Made by a program: the position numbers and the translations under genes
From: CAVYGM01 sp963768025
GTDB taxonomy: Bacteria; Bacteroidota; Bacteroidia; Cytophagales; Spirosomataceae
Direction: 5' to 3'
Length of the DNA stretch: 64,000 bases
Assembly (NCBI GenBank): GCA_963768025.1
Contig: CAVYGM010000004.1
Span: forward strand, 124,001-188,000
In this document: one piece after another, positions 38,578 through 48,160 of the stretch
Numbering within the stretch: position 1 is the stretch's first letter
Layout of the letters: the number at the start of each line of letters is the position of its first letter
The notes under the pieces: model-generated
The model's input: the letters and a program-made list of their open reading frames with translations, nothing else
Database searches by the model: none
Told to the model about the DNA's origin: nothing

Positions 38578-39569
38578 ACTTCCAACATTTTGTCCGAAAC
38601 AGAGGATGCGAAGGGGTGCTTTGTGGCAGGAAACTTAATATAGGGATGAAAATCACCTATTAAGGGAGATAATTCAGCGTTCCGGATAGCATGAACAATT
38701 TCGATGGACTGTCGGGCGTCCTGAACACCAAAGCCGATCCCAAAAAGAATATCTTGATAACTCATAGTATGCAGATTAGTAAAGCCATCGCTAAATTCGA
38801 TTTCTTTCCCATCAATTTCCAGACAGCGATAAGTGCTGAGACCTTTTTCCTTTATCTGTTGTGGAAGCACACTGTAATCAATAGATAAAAACCAACGTAC
38901 CCGGGCCCGGCTGAATTCGAGATAACCAGCAGCCCTGTCGTGTGTATGCTGGTGTACTACATTTTTTTGTACATCACCAAAGATCCACGATAGCATATCG
39001 TAGAAATGTACACCAATATTTGAGGCGATACCCCCTGACTTGGATACGTCGCCTTTCCAGGAGGTATAGTACCAATGGCCGCGGGAGGTCAGATAGGTCA
39101 AATCAATATCGTATATTTTATCTTTTGGGCCGTTCTCAATTTGTTCTTTAAGAGCTAAAATACCAGGGTGAAGCCGTAGCTGCAATATTGTGTACACCTG
39201 TCGCTCAGTCTCGCGCTCAATCGCAGCCAAAGCATCCAAATTCCAAGGATTCAGGACAAGGGGTTTTTCACAGATAGCATGGGCACCCCGACGCAACGCC
39301 ATTCGAATATGCGAATCATGAAGATAGTTAGGGGTACAGATACTCACATAGTCCAACTGAATGTCTTTTTCTCTTTTGAGCTTTTCTATATGACGATCAA
39401 ATCGCTCAAATTCGACGAAAAAATCTGAGTTGGGGAAATAGCTGTCCATAACCCCGACACTGTCGAATTTATCCATAGCTGCAACCAGATTATTACCCGT
39501 TTCTTTGATGGCTTTCAGATGTCGGGGCGCAATATAACCGGCAGCGCCAAGTAGAGCAAAATTTTTCAT
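38574..39569 (-). CDS. wbpB: UDP-GlcNAcA 3-dehydrogenase, WbpB/WlbA-like
   Basis: 331 residues, Gfo/Idh/MocA family. The N-terminus KNFALLGAAGYIAPRHLKAI is the WbpB/WlbA type. YVSICTPNYLHDSHIRMAL, HAICEKPLVLNPWNLDAL (catalytic Lys in EKP) and HFYDMLSWIFGDVQ follow. It would oxidise C3 of UDP-GlcNAcA before transamination by the WbpE-like enzyme. It lies 85 bases downstream of the acetyltransferase gene and overlaps the UpxY-type gene by four bases. Confidence 0.9.
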   Translation of the reverse strand: MKNFALLGAAGYIAPRHLKAIKETGNNLVAAMDKFDSVGVMDSYFPNSDFFVEFERFDRHIEKLKREKDIQLDYVSICTPNYLHDSHIRMALRRGAHAICEKPLVLNPWNLDALAAIERETERQVYTILQLRLHPGILALKEQIENGPKDKIYDIDLTYLTSRGHWYYTSWKGDVSKSGGIASNIGVHFYDMLSWIFGDVQKNVVHQHTHDRAAGYLEFSRARVRWFLSIDYSVLPQQIKEKGLSTYRCLEIDGKEIEFSDGFTNLHTMSYQDILFGIGFGVQDARQSIEIVHAIRNAELSPLIGDFHPYIKFPATKHPFASSVSDKMLEV

Positions 39570-39654
39570 AGTTTTCCTCGGTGAATAGTATGGTAAATCA
39601 AATTTAGTGTGTTCCGATTATCTAATTTTTTATTGATAAAAATACCATTTTTAT

Positions 39655-40236
39655 TTACTCTCTACCTATTTTATTTATGGTATTGTCACGAAGCTCATAG
39701 ATTTCCCTGCTTTCTGGGCAAATAGCCCTTCCCTGCTCGTTGAAATTAAGCCGATGACCATACTCGCTGGCCCAGCCGATGTGTTTGGCCGGATTACCTA
39801 CCAGCATTGCGTAAGGAGACACCGACTTGGTAACTACTGCTCCCGCACCAATAAAAGCATAGATCCCTATGTCATGGCCACATACAATGGTAGCATTGGC
39901 ACCAATACTTGCCCCACGCCCCACGTGAGTAGTTTGGTACTGCCCACGGCGGACAACGCCAGAACGTGGGTTTCGGACATTAGTAAATACCATGGAAGGC
40001 CCCAAAAAGACATCATCGTCACAAGTAACTCCTGAATATATTGAAACGTTATTTTGAACTTTCACATTATTACCCAGCACAACACCTGGCGATACCACTA
40101 CATTTTGGCCAAGATTACAGTTTTTACCAATAATACAGTCGGTCATGATGTGCGAAAAGTGCCAAATTTTAGTACCTCCTCCTATTATGCAACCTTCGTC
40201 AACTACTGCCGTGGGATGAATAAAAAAAGTCTCCAT
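39655..40236 (-). CDS. wbpD: UDP-3-amino-uronate N-acetyltransferase, WbpD/WlbB-like
   Basis: 193 residues from the ATG at 40236, two bases after the WbpE-like stop; a TTG two codons earlier is the only longer option. A left-handed beta-helix with hexapeptide repeats is evident: FFIHPTAVVDEGCIIGGGTK, CIIGKNCNLGQNVVVSPG, VKVQNNVSIYSGVTCDDDVF, then FTNVRNPRSGVVRR. This matches WbpD/WlbB, which acetylate the 3-amino group with acetyl-CoA. Order WbpE-WbpD-WbpB supports the role. Confidence 0.92.
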   Translation of the reverse strand: METFFIHPTAVVDEGCIIGGGTKIWHFSHIMTDCIIGKNCNLGQNVVVSPGVVLGNNVKVQNNVSIYSGVTCDDDVFLGPSMVFTNVRNPRSGVVRRGQYQTTHVGRGASIGANATIVCGHDIGIYAFIGAGAVVTKSVSPYAMLVGNPAKHIGWASEYGHRLNFNEQGRAICPESREIYELRDNTINKIGRE

Positions 40237-40238
40237 AA

Positions 40239-41387
40239 TCAAGATAAAAAGTCAATTACTGAACTACCTATATAGTCCACCTGCGCTTTTGTAAGCTCGG
40301 TGTGCATGGGAAGCGACAAAACAGTTTGGCAAAGCATGGTGGTTACGGGCAAAGTACCTACTACCCGGCCTATATTCTGGTATGCCCTCTGCTCAGACAA
40401 GGGAATAGGATAGTATATCATGCTGGGAATATTTTTTTTTTGCAATTGGGACTTTAAGCCATCACGCCAGAGAGAGGGTACCCTGATGGTATACTGATGA
40501 TACACGTGCGTTGAATTCTTGGCTCGAAATGGGGTTTTTATTTCGGGAATATCAATAAATAATTGGTCATACCAATTAGCAACTTTTTGACGGTTAGTTA
40601 TATACTCATCTAGATGATTTAATTTTTCAATTAGAATTGCTGCCTGTAAAGTGTCAAGACGGGAGTTGATTCCTATCACTTCGTGTTTGTATTTCTCGCC
40701 CTGACCGTGATTGGCTATCATTCTTACCTTGGCGGCCAAGTGGTCATCATTGGTATACACAGCCCCGCCATCCCCAAAGCAGCCCAAGTTTTTGGAGGGA
40801 AAAAAGGAAGTAGTTCCCAAATCTCCCAAAGATCCAGTAGACGACTTTTGCCCATTTTCAGATGTATAATGAGACCCAATAGCCTGCGCATTATCTTCAA
40901 CCAAAAAAAGCCCTTTTGACCGACACAGTTTGACAATACCCTCCATATCGGCACATTGGCCAAACAAATGCACAGGTACTACCGCTTTTGTTTTCTTTGA
41001 AAGTGCCTCTTCAATGTGGCGAGCGGTAATTGTAAAGGTATCCGCATCCACATCGACTATGACTGGCACTAATCCCAATAGTGCTATTACCTCAGCCGTG
41101 GCTACATACGTGAAAGCTGGGACAATCACTTCGTCGCCTGGTTTCAGTTCCAACGCCATAAAAGCCAATTGTAGCGCGTCAGTTCCATTAGCACAAGTAA
41201 CTACATGCTTTACTTTCAAATAATCAGACAGTTGCTGTTCAAATAAGCCAACCTGCGGCCCTTTGATAAATGATGCACTATCTATGCAATCCTGAATCGC
41301 CGCGTCAATAGATGGTTTAATACGCAAGTATTGATTTTTTAGATCCACCATCTCTATCACTTCGACTCCCGAAAACCCTGTATTCAT
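40239..41387 (-). CDS. wbpE: UDP-3-keto-uronate aminotransferase, WbpE/WlbC-like (DegT family)
   Basis: 382 residues; a start at residue 13 (base 41351, MVDLKNQYLRIKP) fits the usual N-terminus as well. PLP aminotransferase motifs: VVTCANGTDALQLAFMALEL, DEVIVPAFTYVATAEVIALL, VVPVHLFGQCADMEGI, LVEDNAQAIG and the PLP-binding Lys in TTSFFPSKNLGCFGDGGAVY. The similarity is to WbpE/WlbC, which aminate UDP-3-keto-GlcNAcA using glutamate. It is the first of three adjacent genes for the diacetamido uronate. Confidence 0.92.
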   Translation of the reverse strand: MNTGFSGVEVIEMVDLKNQYLRIKPSIDAAIQDCIDSASFIKGPQVGLFEQQLSDYLKVKHVVTCANGTDALQLAFMALELKPGDEVIVPAFTYVATAEVIALLGLVPVIVDVDADTFTITARHIEEALSKKTKAVVPVHLFGQCADMEGIVKLCRSKGLFLVEDNAQAIGSHYTSENGQKSSTGSLGDLGTTSFFPSKNLGCFGDGGAVYTNDDHLAAKVRMIANHGQGEKYKHEVIGINSRLDTLQAAILIEKLNHLDEYITNRQKVANWYDQLFIDIPEIKTPFRAKNSTHVYHQYTIRVPSLWRDGLKSQLQKKNIPSMIYYPIPLSEQRAYQNIGRVVGTLPVTTMLCQTVLSLPMHTELTKAQVDYIGSSVIDFLS

Positions 41388-41485
41388 ACGCGTTTAATCA
41401 GTACTTAAAAAGGCAATAACTCTGATGCCGAATGGCAAAATCCTAGATACATATTCCACTGTTTTATAATGCTTCCCCATTCCCA

Positions 41486-42595
41486 TTACTTACTCCGGGC
41501 TTTCTTTATAAATATATTCGTGAGGATTTTTCCTAAGTAAATTAGTTCGGTTTTTAAAGGCGCTTTTTCATAAGCCTCCAAATACTTTACTTCCGAAGCT
41601 ACAATTTCTTCAAATGTTTTTGGTAAATCTGCATAAAAAGGGGGAAGAAGACCCGGCTTATGTCGGGTTCTTACTGAGCGTACCTCCTCAGGATAAAGCT
41701 TAAAATAATGCTCGCTGATGGGCCTCACACCTATAAGCTTGATGTCGCCTTTTAATAAATTGATGATCATAGGTATTTCATCAATCCAGTATTTTCGAAT
41801 TAGGCGTCCACCTGTGCTCACCCGAAAGTCATTCTTGAATTTGCCTCCTTCATCTAGGCCATTGGTTTGGTGTAGATATTCCTGAGCATATTCAGCGTAG
41901 GCATGCATGGATCGGAATTTATACACCTTTATGGGTTTGTTATTTTTCCCAACCCTAGTCATTGTAAACACAATACCCTCGCTAGGCGCGATAGCCGAAT
42001 CACTGGGGTTCTGGGAAGGATTGGGCTTCGCAATAAATAGGGTTTCCTTTTCTATTTCTTGAATATTCACTATCTGAAAGCCCTGATAGATCAGTCGGCC
42101 CATAATTTCAGATTTAGACATATCGACAGGAATACCCATCAAGCGGCTTATTTTTCGTAGTCCTTTAATTTTTGGCAGGACCCTGCATCCCAAGAAATGA
42201 ACTGGATAATAAAGCCAAAAGACCAATGGAGAATACTTCTCCAGTATATTAGTTTTAATGTTTTCGGCAGTAGATACCTTGAAAGCAAAAAACCGCTCAG
42301 TGGATAGGTGCTTACGTATATCGTGAAAGAGCTGATTTGGATTATCTGATTTTAAAAGCAATCCATCAAGATACAGGTGGCGAACAGCCTGTGAAACCTG
42401 ATTATCAGTAATTGTCAGTTGAGACACTACCTGCCACTCACCAATAGCGACATTCTGAAGCAACTGCTGAGTAAGCTCATCCGCTGGAATGGGTTCTTTA
42501 AGACCAAATTGATCAAAATGAAACTGCGCAGGTCTTTCATTGAGAAGGTAAGAAAATTCGGCTTCATTTGCGTAAGGTGTAGAGTGTGTCATCAT
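41486..42595 (-). CDS. Polyprenyl-phosphate sugar-1-phosphate transferase (initiating transferase)
   Basis: 369 residues. The C-terminal half is the bacterial sugar transferase domain: TRVGKNNKPIKVYKFRSMHA, GGRLIRKYWIDEIPMIINLL, KGDIKLIGVRPISEHYFKLY and RHKPGLLPPFYADLPKTFEE. One weakly hydrophobic stretch (SPLVFWLYYPVHFLGC, about 118-133) could be the membrane-associated hairpin. The N-terminal ~110 residues have no family I recognise. The enzyme would start the polymer by loading a sugar phosphate on undecaprenyl phosphate. Its place after the dehydrogenase gene fits. Confidence 0.88.
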   Translation of the reverse strand: MMTHSTPYANEAEFSYLLNERPAQFHFDQFGLKEPIPADELTQQLLQNVAIGEWQVVSQLTITDNQVSQAVRHLYLDGLLLKSDNPNQLFHDIRKHLSTERFFAFKVSTAENIKTNILEKYSPLVFWLYYPVHFLGCRVLPKIKGLRKISRLMGIPVDMSKSEIMGRLIYQGFQIVNIQEIEKETLFIAKPNPSQNPSDSAIAPSEGIVFTMTRVGKNNKPIKVYKFRSMHAYAEYAQEYLHQTNGLDEGGKFKNDFRVSTGGRLIRKYWIDEIPMIINLLKGDIKLIGVRPISEHYFKLYPEEVRSVRTRHKPGLLPPFYADLPKTFEEIVASEVKYLEAYEKAPLKTELIYLGKILTNIFIKKARSK

Positions 42596-42752
42596 AACAA
42601 TACCGGGATTGAGTGATTTTGGTCTATGTCTGAATCATACAGTTCTGTAACTAGTAGAAAATTAAAAATCTAGGGCAAATCAGTTCAAGTTTTATCGCGA
42701 TCATCCACTTTTAACTAGCCACTCTCCCCGGACGCACTATGAATATGACAAA

Positions 42753-44042
42753 CTAGAATCGTAAATCTACCAAATTTTTATCAAAAATTGATTTAATATC
42801 AAACACTATCGAATTGCTGTCGCGTTTCAACTTATCAATGCTGAATTCCAGAAATTCACGATGAGCTACCGCTACTATAATACCATCATAAACCTTTCCT
42901 TGCAGGGTATCTAGTAGCTCTATTTTATATTCATGATAAACCTCGTCTGCCATTGCCCATGGATCGTACACATCAACCTGAATCCCAAAATCCTTCAACT
43001 CATGATACACATCTACTACTTTTGTGTTGCGAATATCCGGGCAATTTTCTTTAAAAGTAATCCCCAAAATCAACACCCGCCCTGATTGTAAAATCAGTCC
43101 ATTAGAAATGAGAGATTTTAGAAGTTTTTTGGCTACAAAAGGGCCCATTCCATCATTTACAAGACGTCCCGACGAAATTACTTGTGGGTAGTACCCCAGG
43201 CTCTGCGCCTTATGAACCAAATAGTATGGATCCACCCCAATGCAATGCCCTCCCACAAGGCCAGGTTTAAATTTTAAAAAATTCCATTTTGTACCAGCTG
43301 CTTCAAGGACATCCGTTGTATCGATGTTCATTCGGTCAAACATCAGCGCAAGCTCATTAACAAAGGATATGTTAATGTCTCGTTGCGCATTTTCGATTGC
43401 TTTGGCTGCCTCGGCTACTTTGATGGAGGGTGCACGATATATACCGGCCTCTATGATTGTGCTGTAAAGTTCACAAAGCGTATCCGCAACTTCGGGATTG
43501 GAACCAGACACAATTTTTAAGATCTTCGTTAGTGTGCGTTCCTTGTCTCCAGGATTAATCCTTTCAGGAGAATAGCCGCAGAAAAAATCCTCGTTATAAA
43601 TGAGCTTACTATGCTTCTCAAGAACTGGAACACAGTCCTCCTCAGTGCACCCAGGATATACCGTGGATTCGTATACCACAATATCCCCTTTTTTGAGAAG
43701 TTTGGCCACCGTAGTGGAAGCCTTGATTAGATAACTTAAATCAGGCTTATGAAACTGATCAATTGGTGTTGGTACTGTAATTATAAAAATAGTACAGTCT
43801 TTCAGATCTTCCGAATCATTGGAAAATTTTAAATGAACAGAATCATCAAACTGCTCTCGTTCTATCTCACGCGTAAGGTCTATGCCTTCGGATAGTTGTT
43901 TGATTCGCTCTTTGTTGGTATCAAACCCAACTACCTCGTACTTCTTTCCAAATTCTACTGCTAATGGCAATCCAACGTATCCTAAACCTATTATGCCGAT
44001 TTTTTTGTGGTAAATATCATTCATACGATCGCAAATGAGCAA
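42753..44042 (-). CDS. UDP-N-acetylglucosamine 6-dehydrogenase-type enzyme (TviB/WbpA-like)
   Basis: 429 residues; the ATG at residue 7 (base 44024, MNDIYHKKIGIIGLGYVG) is the more likely start. NAD site IGIIGLGYVGLPLAVEFG; TIFIITVPTPID; VYESTVYPGCTEEDCVPVLE; and the catalytic-Cys region GLVGGHCIGVDPYYLVHKA. The N-terminal region resembles TviB/WbpO/WbpA dehydrogenases, which oxidise UDP-GlcNAc or UDP-GalNAc to the uronic acid. With WbpB, WbpE and WbpD next door, UDP-GlcNAcA is the expected product. It is the first gene of the long minus-strand operon. Confidence 0.92.
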   Translation of the reverse strand: MLICDRMNDIYHKKIGIIGLGYVGLPLAVEFGKKYEVVGFDTNKERIKQLSEGIDLTREIEREQFDDSVHLKFSNDSEDLKDCTIFIITVPTPIDQFHKPDLSYLIKASTTVAKLLKKGDIVVYESTVYPGCTEEDCVPVLEKHSKLIYNEDFFCGYSPERINPGDKERTLTKILKIVSGSNPEVADTLCELYSTIIEAGIYRAPSIKVAEAAKAIENAQRDINISFVNELALMFDRMNIDTTDVLEAAGTKWNFLKFKPGLVGGHCIGVDPYYLVHKAQSLGYYPQVISSGRLVNDGMGPFVAKKLLKSLISNGLILQSGRVLILGITFKENCPDIRNTKVVDVYHELKDFGIQVDVYDPWAMADEVYHEYKIELLDTLQGKVYDGIIVAVAHREFLEFSIDKLKRDSNSIVFDIKSIFDKNLVDLRF

Positions 44043-44514
44043 ATAGTGTTTATGTGGGTGGATTACTTCTTTTGTGGACTATATATGGAACAAATGTAAG
44101 CAGCGCTGCCATAATTTAGCGTTAAATTATACAAAAAAATATTTTATATCCAAATCTCCATCACAGCTGTAACTATTGCTTTTTTAATATATGGCCGTAT
44201 ATTTCTTTATTTTTCCTTGCAAAAGCAACGGAAACCTGTTTTGGTATAGAGTTGCCAGGTTCGATTTTACGCACTTCTTACCCGAACCTAATCCTTGACA
44301 TCCATCCAAAGCTCTTTCCTTGATGCTATTGGATAAGCAATAAATACATTATTCTTCATGATACAAAGAACAATTTATCCAACGGTAACTGTACTCAAAT
44401 CAATTTTATGGTAATTCTATTTAACTACATGTAAATCAGCAAGATTGTCAGACTGGAGGCTTTTACTGGTGGTTATGGATTCATTGGACATATGAGGTAG
44501 TCTAAATTGGTTCT
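44043..44514. other. Intergenic region upstream of the polysaccharide operon
   Basis: About 470 bases before the first gene of the operon. It contains a palindrome GCAGCGCTGC (44100-44109), an 8-bp inverted repeat ATAATTTA/TAAATTAT around GCGT (44111-44130) and a -7-like box (44091-44098). Nothing else is recognised. Confidence 0.45.
44091..44098 (-). promoter_or_regulatory. Possible Bacteroidota -7 box of the polysaccharide operon
   Basis: The minus strand reads TACATTTG, matching the TAnnTTTG -7 element, about 65 bases upstream of the likely start at 44024. A matching -33 box at proper spacing is not clear, so this is only a candidate. Confidence 0.3.
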
Positions 44515-45415
44515 TTAATCGCCATCATCCTCATAAAATTTGATGTTTTTTTCATGAAGGAAGTTCTTTATCACATCTACATGGACGCAATGCCCCACAC
44601 TCATGAATGGAAAATTGGAAACCCGTTGGTTTTTGCCGTCAATGACCACCTCACGATTGATCTGATCAAAACCCAAATGTAAGTGCCGGGTGATACTCTG
44701 CATGCCGTATACAATCCCGTTCCGGTCAAAAAGCGGCCCGCCGCTCTGCCCCCGCAAACCGGGTGTGCTTAGTTCCAGACCGACAATCTTGTTGCCATTG
44801 GGATCCCCGATTTGTCGGGTCAGAATACCATCAATCGGAAAACTGGGTGTCTGAATGCGTCCGCTGTTGGTCCATTCTATATCGTCAAGGTCACGATTGT
44901 AGCGGTAATTGGTAAAGTCGGGAAAGGGATAGCCCAGAGCGACAGAGCGAGCGCCCTTTCCGGATTTTGCTACTGTCGCGTAAAAAGAACGCATGCCCTT
45001 GGTAGAGCTTCTTCTCGTAACCTAGGAACTGAATAATGGCAAGGTCTTCGGTGGGATGCAGATGTGTAATAAGATCAGTGTAGCCTACCACTGCCTTTAA
45101 AAACGTATAGCGCAGCCGGATCAGGGTTTCAGCCGTAATTCTAAACTGATCTTCTATTCGCCGCCGATGATTGTCGTGGTTTCGGTCTTTTTCGTATCGC
45201 CTTAATTCAGCCTTAAATTTTAGGTAGTGGCCATTTGGGTTATCTGCTTTTAGGATTTGTTCGGCTACGTGCTTGCAGGTGACAGCACAGCCTAATTCGT
45301 TCACAAAAAAGAGAGTGGCAGATCCGGGGATGATTTCGGCACCACCATAATATCGGGCAATGAAGTGGATAGGACGGGTGAACTGGTCTGCTTTTTCAAT
45401 TGCCTCGACGAACAT
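44515..45415 (-). pseudogene. Trypsin-like serine protease, split by a frameshift
   Basis: The first frame (45415 down to about 45000) has GSATLFFVNELGCAVTCKHV (catalytic His in CKH) and HPTEDLAIIQFLG (Asp). The second frame (from about 44995) has VALGYPFPDF, then GLRGQSGGPLFDRNGIVYGM (Ser in GQSGGP), ending at 44515. All three catalytic residues are present. One base changed near 44995-45010 would give a single protein of about 300 residues. No signal peptide is seen, so it may be cytoplasmic. It stands alone between the polysaccharide operon and the DUF2911 gene. Confidence 0.8.
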
Positions 45416-45506
45416 ATCATTAAAATTCTGGTTTCTGGGTCTATGGATGCGGTCTCATGATTGCAACTCCTATTGAAATATCCTGGACTGTAACGCGGGT
45501 AGTTTT

Positions 45507-46052
45507 TTATTCCTCTTTGATTGGAACAATCACCTCGGTCTGATCCCAATCCAGTATCATATTAGGACCATCAGGAGCTTCCTCAAAGTAAATTTCAAAG
45601 TCTCCACTAACATCAGGATTGATCCGGATAGGGACTTCCACCCGGGCTATATCCATCCCATCGTTGTACTGCGTACCCCATTGACCTGTTTCCTTATTAA
45701 GGATAACTTCCCATTTGGCCGGGCCCGGGACGGTCCAAAGGGAATAAGTGCCGGCTTTTACAGGAGTTCCGGCCACTAGAATATCCTGCACAAAGGTGAT
45801 AAGTGTTGCTTCATTTGCGCCAGTTCTCCATACCTTTCCATAGGGTACGAGGGCGTTGTCTTTCTCCCGGCCAAAGATGAGACGGCCTTTTTTGGCGGGC
45901 CGACAATAGGTTACCCGTATGACAAGGCCATTATTCTGATATAGGGAAACGGCTTCGGGACTGAATAATTTAGTATAGCGCCGATAGCCAAGAAAAATGA
46001 TGAAGAATGATAGTAAAACAAGGCTACCTATAAGTATCGTTTTATTATTCAT
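45507..46052 (-). CDS. DUF2911 domain protein
   Basis: 181 residues from the ATG at 46052 (an ATG five codons earlier exists). One N-terminal transmembrane or signal segment (TILIGSLVLLSFFIIFLGY). DUF2911 features are VTYCRPAKKGRLIFGRE, ALVPYGKVWRTGANEATLIT (about 68-87) and AGTYSLWTVPGPAKWEVILN, NKETGQWGTQYN. Function unknown; common as exported proteins in Bacteroidota. It appears to be its own unit. Confidence 0.88.
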   Translation of the reverse strand: MNNKTILIGSLVLLSFFIIFLGYRRYTKLFSPEAVSLYQNNGLVIRVTYCRPAKKGRLIFGREKDNALVPYGKVWRTGANEATLITFVQDILVAGTPVKAGTYSLWTVPGPAKWEVILNKETGQWGTQYNDGMDIARVEVPIRINPDVSGDFEIYFEEAPDGPNMILDWDQTEVIVPIKEE

Positions 46053-46174
46053 CAAGAGGAAGTACAATTATCTCAGACAACGAAGATACTCAATTGAACG
46101 GAAATGTACGTCTTCGATTTTTATTTCGAGAAGCAGGTAGAGATCTGCTGTGGGATGAGATAAAACCTAGAGGT

Positions 46175-46852
46175 CTATTCCGGGCAGGTAATACGATAAA
46201 AAGTGTAGCTAACAGAAAAGCCCAGGAAGTAATACATATCACGCGTAGACGTATCTCCCTGGTCGAGTTTGTTAATTGAAAAGGGGTTGGCACCCAGATT
46301 GTCCAGATGATCCGTGAAGGTTTTGCGAGTGCCGAATTCAAGCCCAATATTCCAGGGCCGGCTGATCTGATACTTCACACCTACCCCAAAAGGAAGTACC
46401 AAACCTGAAGTCCTGTAGTCTCCGGTACGGGGAGAAGGCCTAAAGCTCATATATCCAATACCTCCAAACACATAAGGCGTCCAATTAAAAGCAGAACGCC
46501 GGTTCTCGTAATTGAGAAAGTTATACTCAGTGGTCAGGTTCACCTCGGAAAGGCGGGTTCGGAAAGAAAGATCCCGCACTTTCTGAAAAGGGTCCTTTGA
46601 ATACCGATCGTTAGCCGTGATGCTACCAAGGAGCCCCTCGGCCCGAAAAGTAACCGAGCGGCTTAGATTATATCGAAAGAAGAGGCTGCCTCCGGGTCGG
46701 AAGAAGCGTGGATTCAGGGCGGGGGCCAGGTCACCTTTGTAATTGAGGGCTCCCACGCTTGCTCCAATCTCAATTTTTTGGGCCAGGCTTGCCGCCCCAA
46801 TAAGAAGAAGCACTACAAGGCAACCGGAACGGACTAGGGTTGGTGTCAGCAA
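46175..46852 (-). CDS. DUF6089-like outer-membrane beta-barrel protein
   Basis: 225 residues with a signal peptide (hydrophobic LVVLLLIGAASLAQ, cleavage near residue 24). Barrel-type strands follow: IEIGASVGALNYKGDLAPAL, LFFRYNLSRSVTFRAEGLLG, WTPYVFGGIGYMSF and LPFGVGVKYQISRPWNIGLE. It shares layout and several strands with the next gene upstream (46866-47882), so the two are probably an old tandem duplication. Function unknown. Confidence 0.8.
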   Translation of the reverse strand: MLTPTLVRSGCLVVLLLIGAASLAQKIEIGASVGALNYKGDLAPALNPRFFRPGGSLFFRYNLSRSVTFRAEGLLGSITANDRYSKDPFQKVRDLSFRTRLSEVNLTTEYNFLNYENRRSAFNWTPYVFGGIGYMSFRPSPRTGDYRTSGLVLPFGVGVKYQISRPWNIGLEFGTRKTFTDHLDNLGANPFSINKLDQGDTSTRDMYYFLGFSVSYTFYRITCPE

Positions 46853-46865
46853 AATGAGACAGATT

Positions 46866-47882
46866 TTATTTTAAGGGAGGACACTTGATCTGCGAGGGCA
46901 AAATATAGTTGATGTGAATATTCCCCAGCAAATAGGAATCATTACTCTTGGGAGTTAGCCCTCGAGCGGTACCCATGCTACCAAAATCCGTCTGCTGGAT
47001 CACCACAAAAGGATCCACTCCGGGATCAGTGATCTTGTAGCGGTCAGCTATGAATGCTCGTAGTTTATCCGTCCGGTCACCGCCTTTGCGCGCGGCAGTG
47101 GGTTCGGCAGAGCGATTGGACATAGATCGGGACAAGTCATCCTTCAGTACATTGGCATCCGGGAAGTTGCCCGATACGTCGTCGAGGTAGTCGGAGGAAG
47201 TGAAGCGAAAACCGATCTCGGCCGAAACATCGAAACGGGAGTTGATTTTGTAACGCACTCCAAAGCCGATTGGAATCGCAAGCTGCACCAGAGAATAAGG
47301 TTTTTTATACCCCGGGCTCCCCTGTCCTTCGGTGCCTAGCGGCTGAAGCTTTACCCATTGCTCGCCTTCCAGGTCGGGTACGCGCGCGACGGGGTTGTGA
47401 GCCACGGCGGCGATACCAGCAAATACGTAGGAGCTGAACTGGGGGCGACGGTCGTAGCTCCGGCTGTCAGGAATCAGTTTGAAAATTCCTGTTAATGCAA
47501 ATTCTTTCAGATCATTGCGAAAATGCAGGTTCCGGGCAAAGAGGTAGTCGTCACCTTTATTAATATTCATTTTGTAATCATCGCCCGTGATCCGCGCCCA
47601 GGTAAACGACGCCCTGGCTCCCAGGCGTGGCGTAAAATGACGCGTGTAGTTGGCGGTAGCGCTCCAGCGCATCATCCCGAAGGTGGAGGCAAGAGGCCTG
47701 CCGTAGGCGGCCATGTCGCCGTAGTAGCTGGAAGTACCTATTCCCAACCCTACGCTTGAATACGGGACAAAACTGCTGCTACGGAACTGCGCCTTTGTTT
47801 CTTGACCAGCCAGTAGGGCAAGTACAAAGAATCCAATCCCCACTCCTCTCAGTTTCCGTGATTTTTGAAAAAAAGTATTCAT
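46866..47882 (-). CDS. DUF6089-like outer-membrane beta-barrel protein (longer paralogue)
   Basis: 338 residues with a signal peptide (GIGFFVLALLAGQETKAQ). Strands such as SSVGLGIGTSSYYGDMAAYG, WSATANYTRHFTPRLGARAS, FSSYVFAGIAAVAHNPVARV and IPIGFGVRYKINSRFDVSAE match the DUF6089 pattern. It has an extra polar loop of about 70 residues near the C-terminus (SNRSAEPTAARKGGDRTDKL) before the last strand. The downstream paralogue starts 13 bases after its stop, so the pair is probably co-transcribed. Confidence 0.83.
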   Translation of the reverse strand: MNTFFQKSRKLRGVGIGFFVLALLAGQETKAQFRSSSFVPYSSVGLGIGTSSYYGDMAAYGRPLASTFGMMRWSATANYTRHFTPRLGARASFTWARITGDDYKMNINKGDDYLFARNLHFRNDLKEFALTGIFKLIPDSRSYDRRPQFSSYVFAGIAAVAHNPVARVPDLEGEQWVKLQPLGTEGQGSPGYKKPYSLVQLAIPIGFGVRYKINSRFDVSAEIGFRFTSSDYLDDVSGNFPDANVLKDDLSRSMSNRSAEPTAARKGGDRTDKLRAFIADRYKITDPGVDPFVVIQQTDFGSMGTARGLTPKSNDSYLLGNIHINYILPSQIKCPPLK

Positions 47883-48160
47883 AGTATAGGTCGCCTTTCG
47901 GCGAAATAATGACTAGTTGACGGTTTTTTTAGGGGTGTTTCTTCAAAGAAACGATTTTACAACGTCTTTATTTGCGACAGCCTGGTAAATTGTGAGTAGC
48001 TGATACGATACGGGATACATGCAGAAACAGGAAGCAAAGTAAAAGGATATGCTTCATAAAAGCCTTATTTTGTCCGATAAAGGGAAAAACAGCTCCTTGG
48101 GATGGCTCCATTCCTCCGAAAGTTCTTTATTTTTACCGGAAAAGTATTTCTTTTTTTCTC
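47883..48160. other. Divergent intergenic region
   Basis: About 280 bases between the divergent barrel gene and the ABC ATPase gene; both promoters should be here. No specific elements were assigned. Confidence 0.35.
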
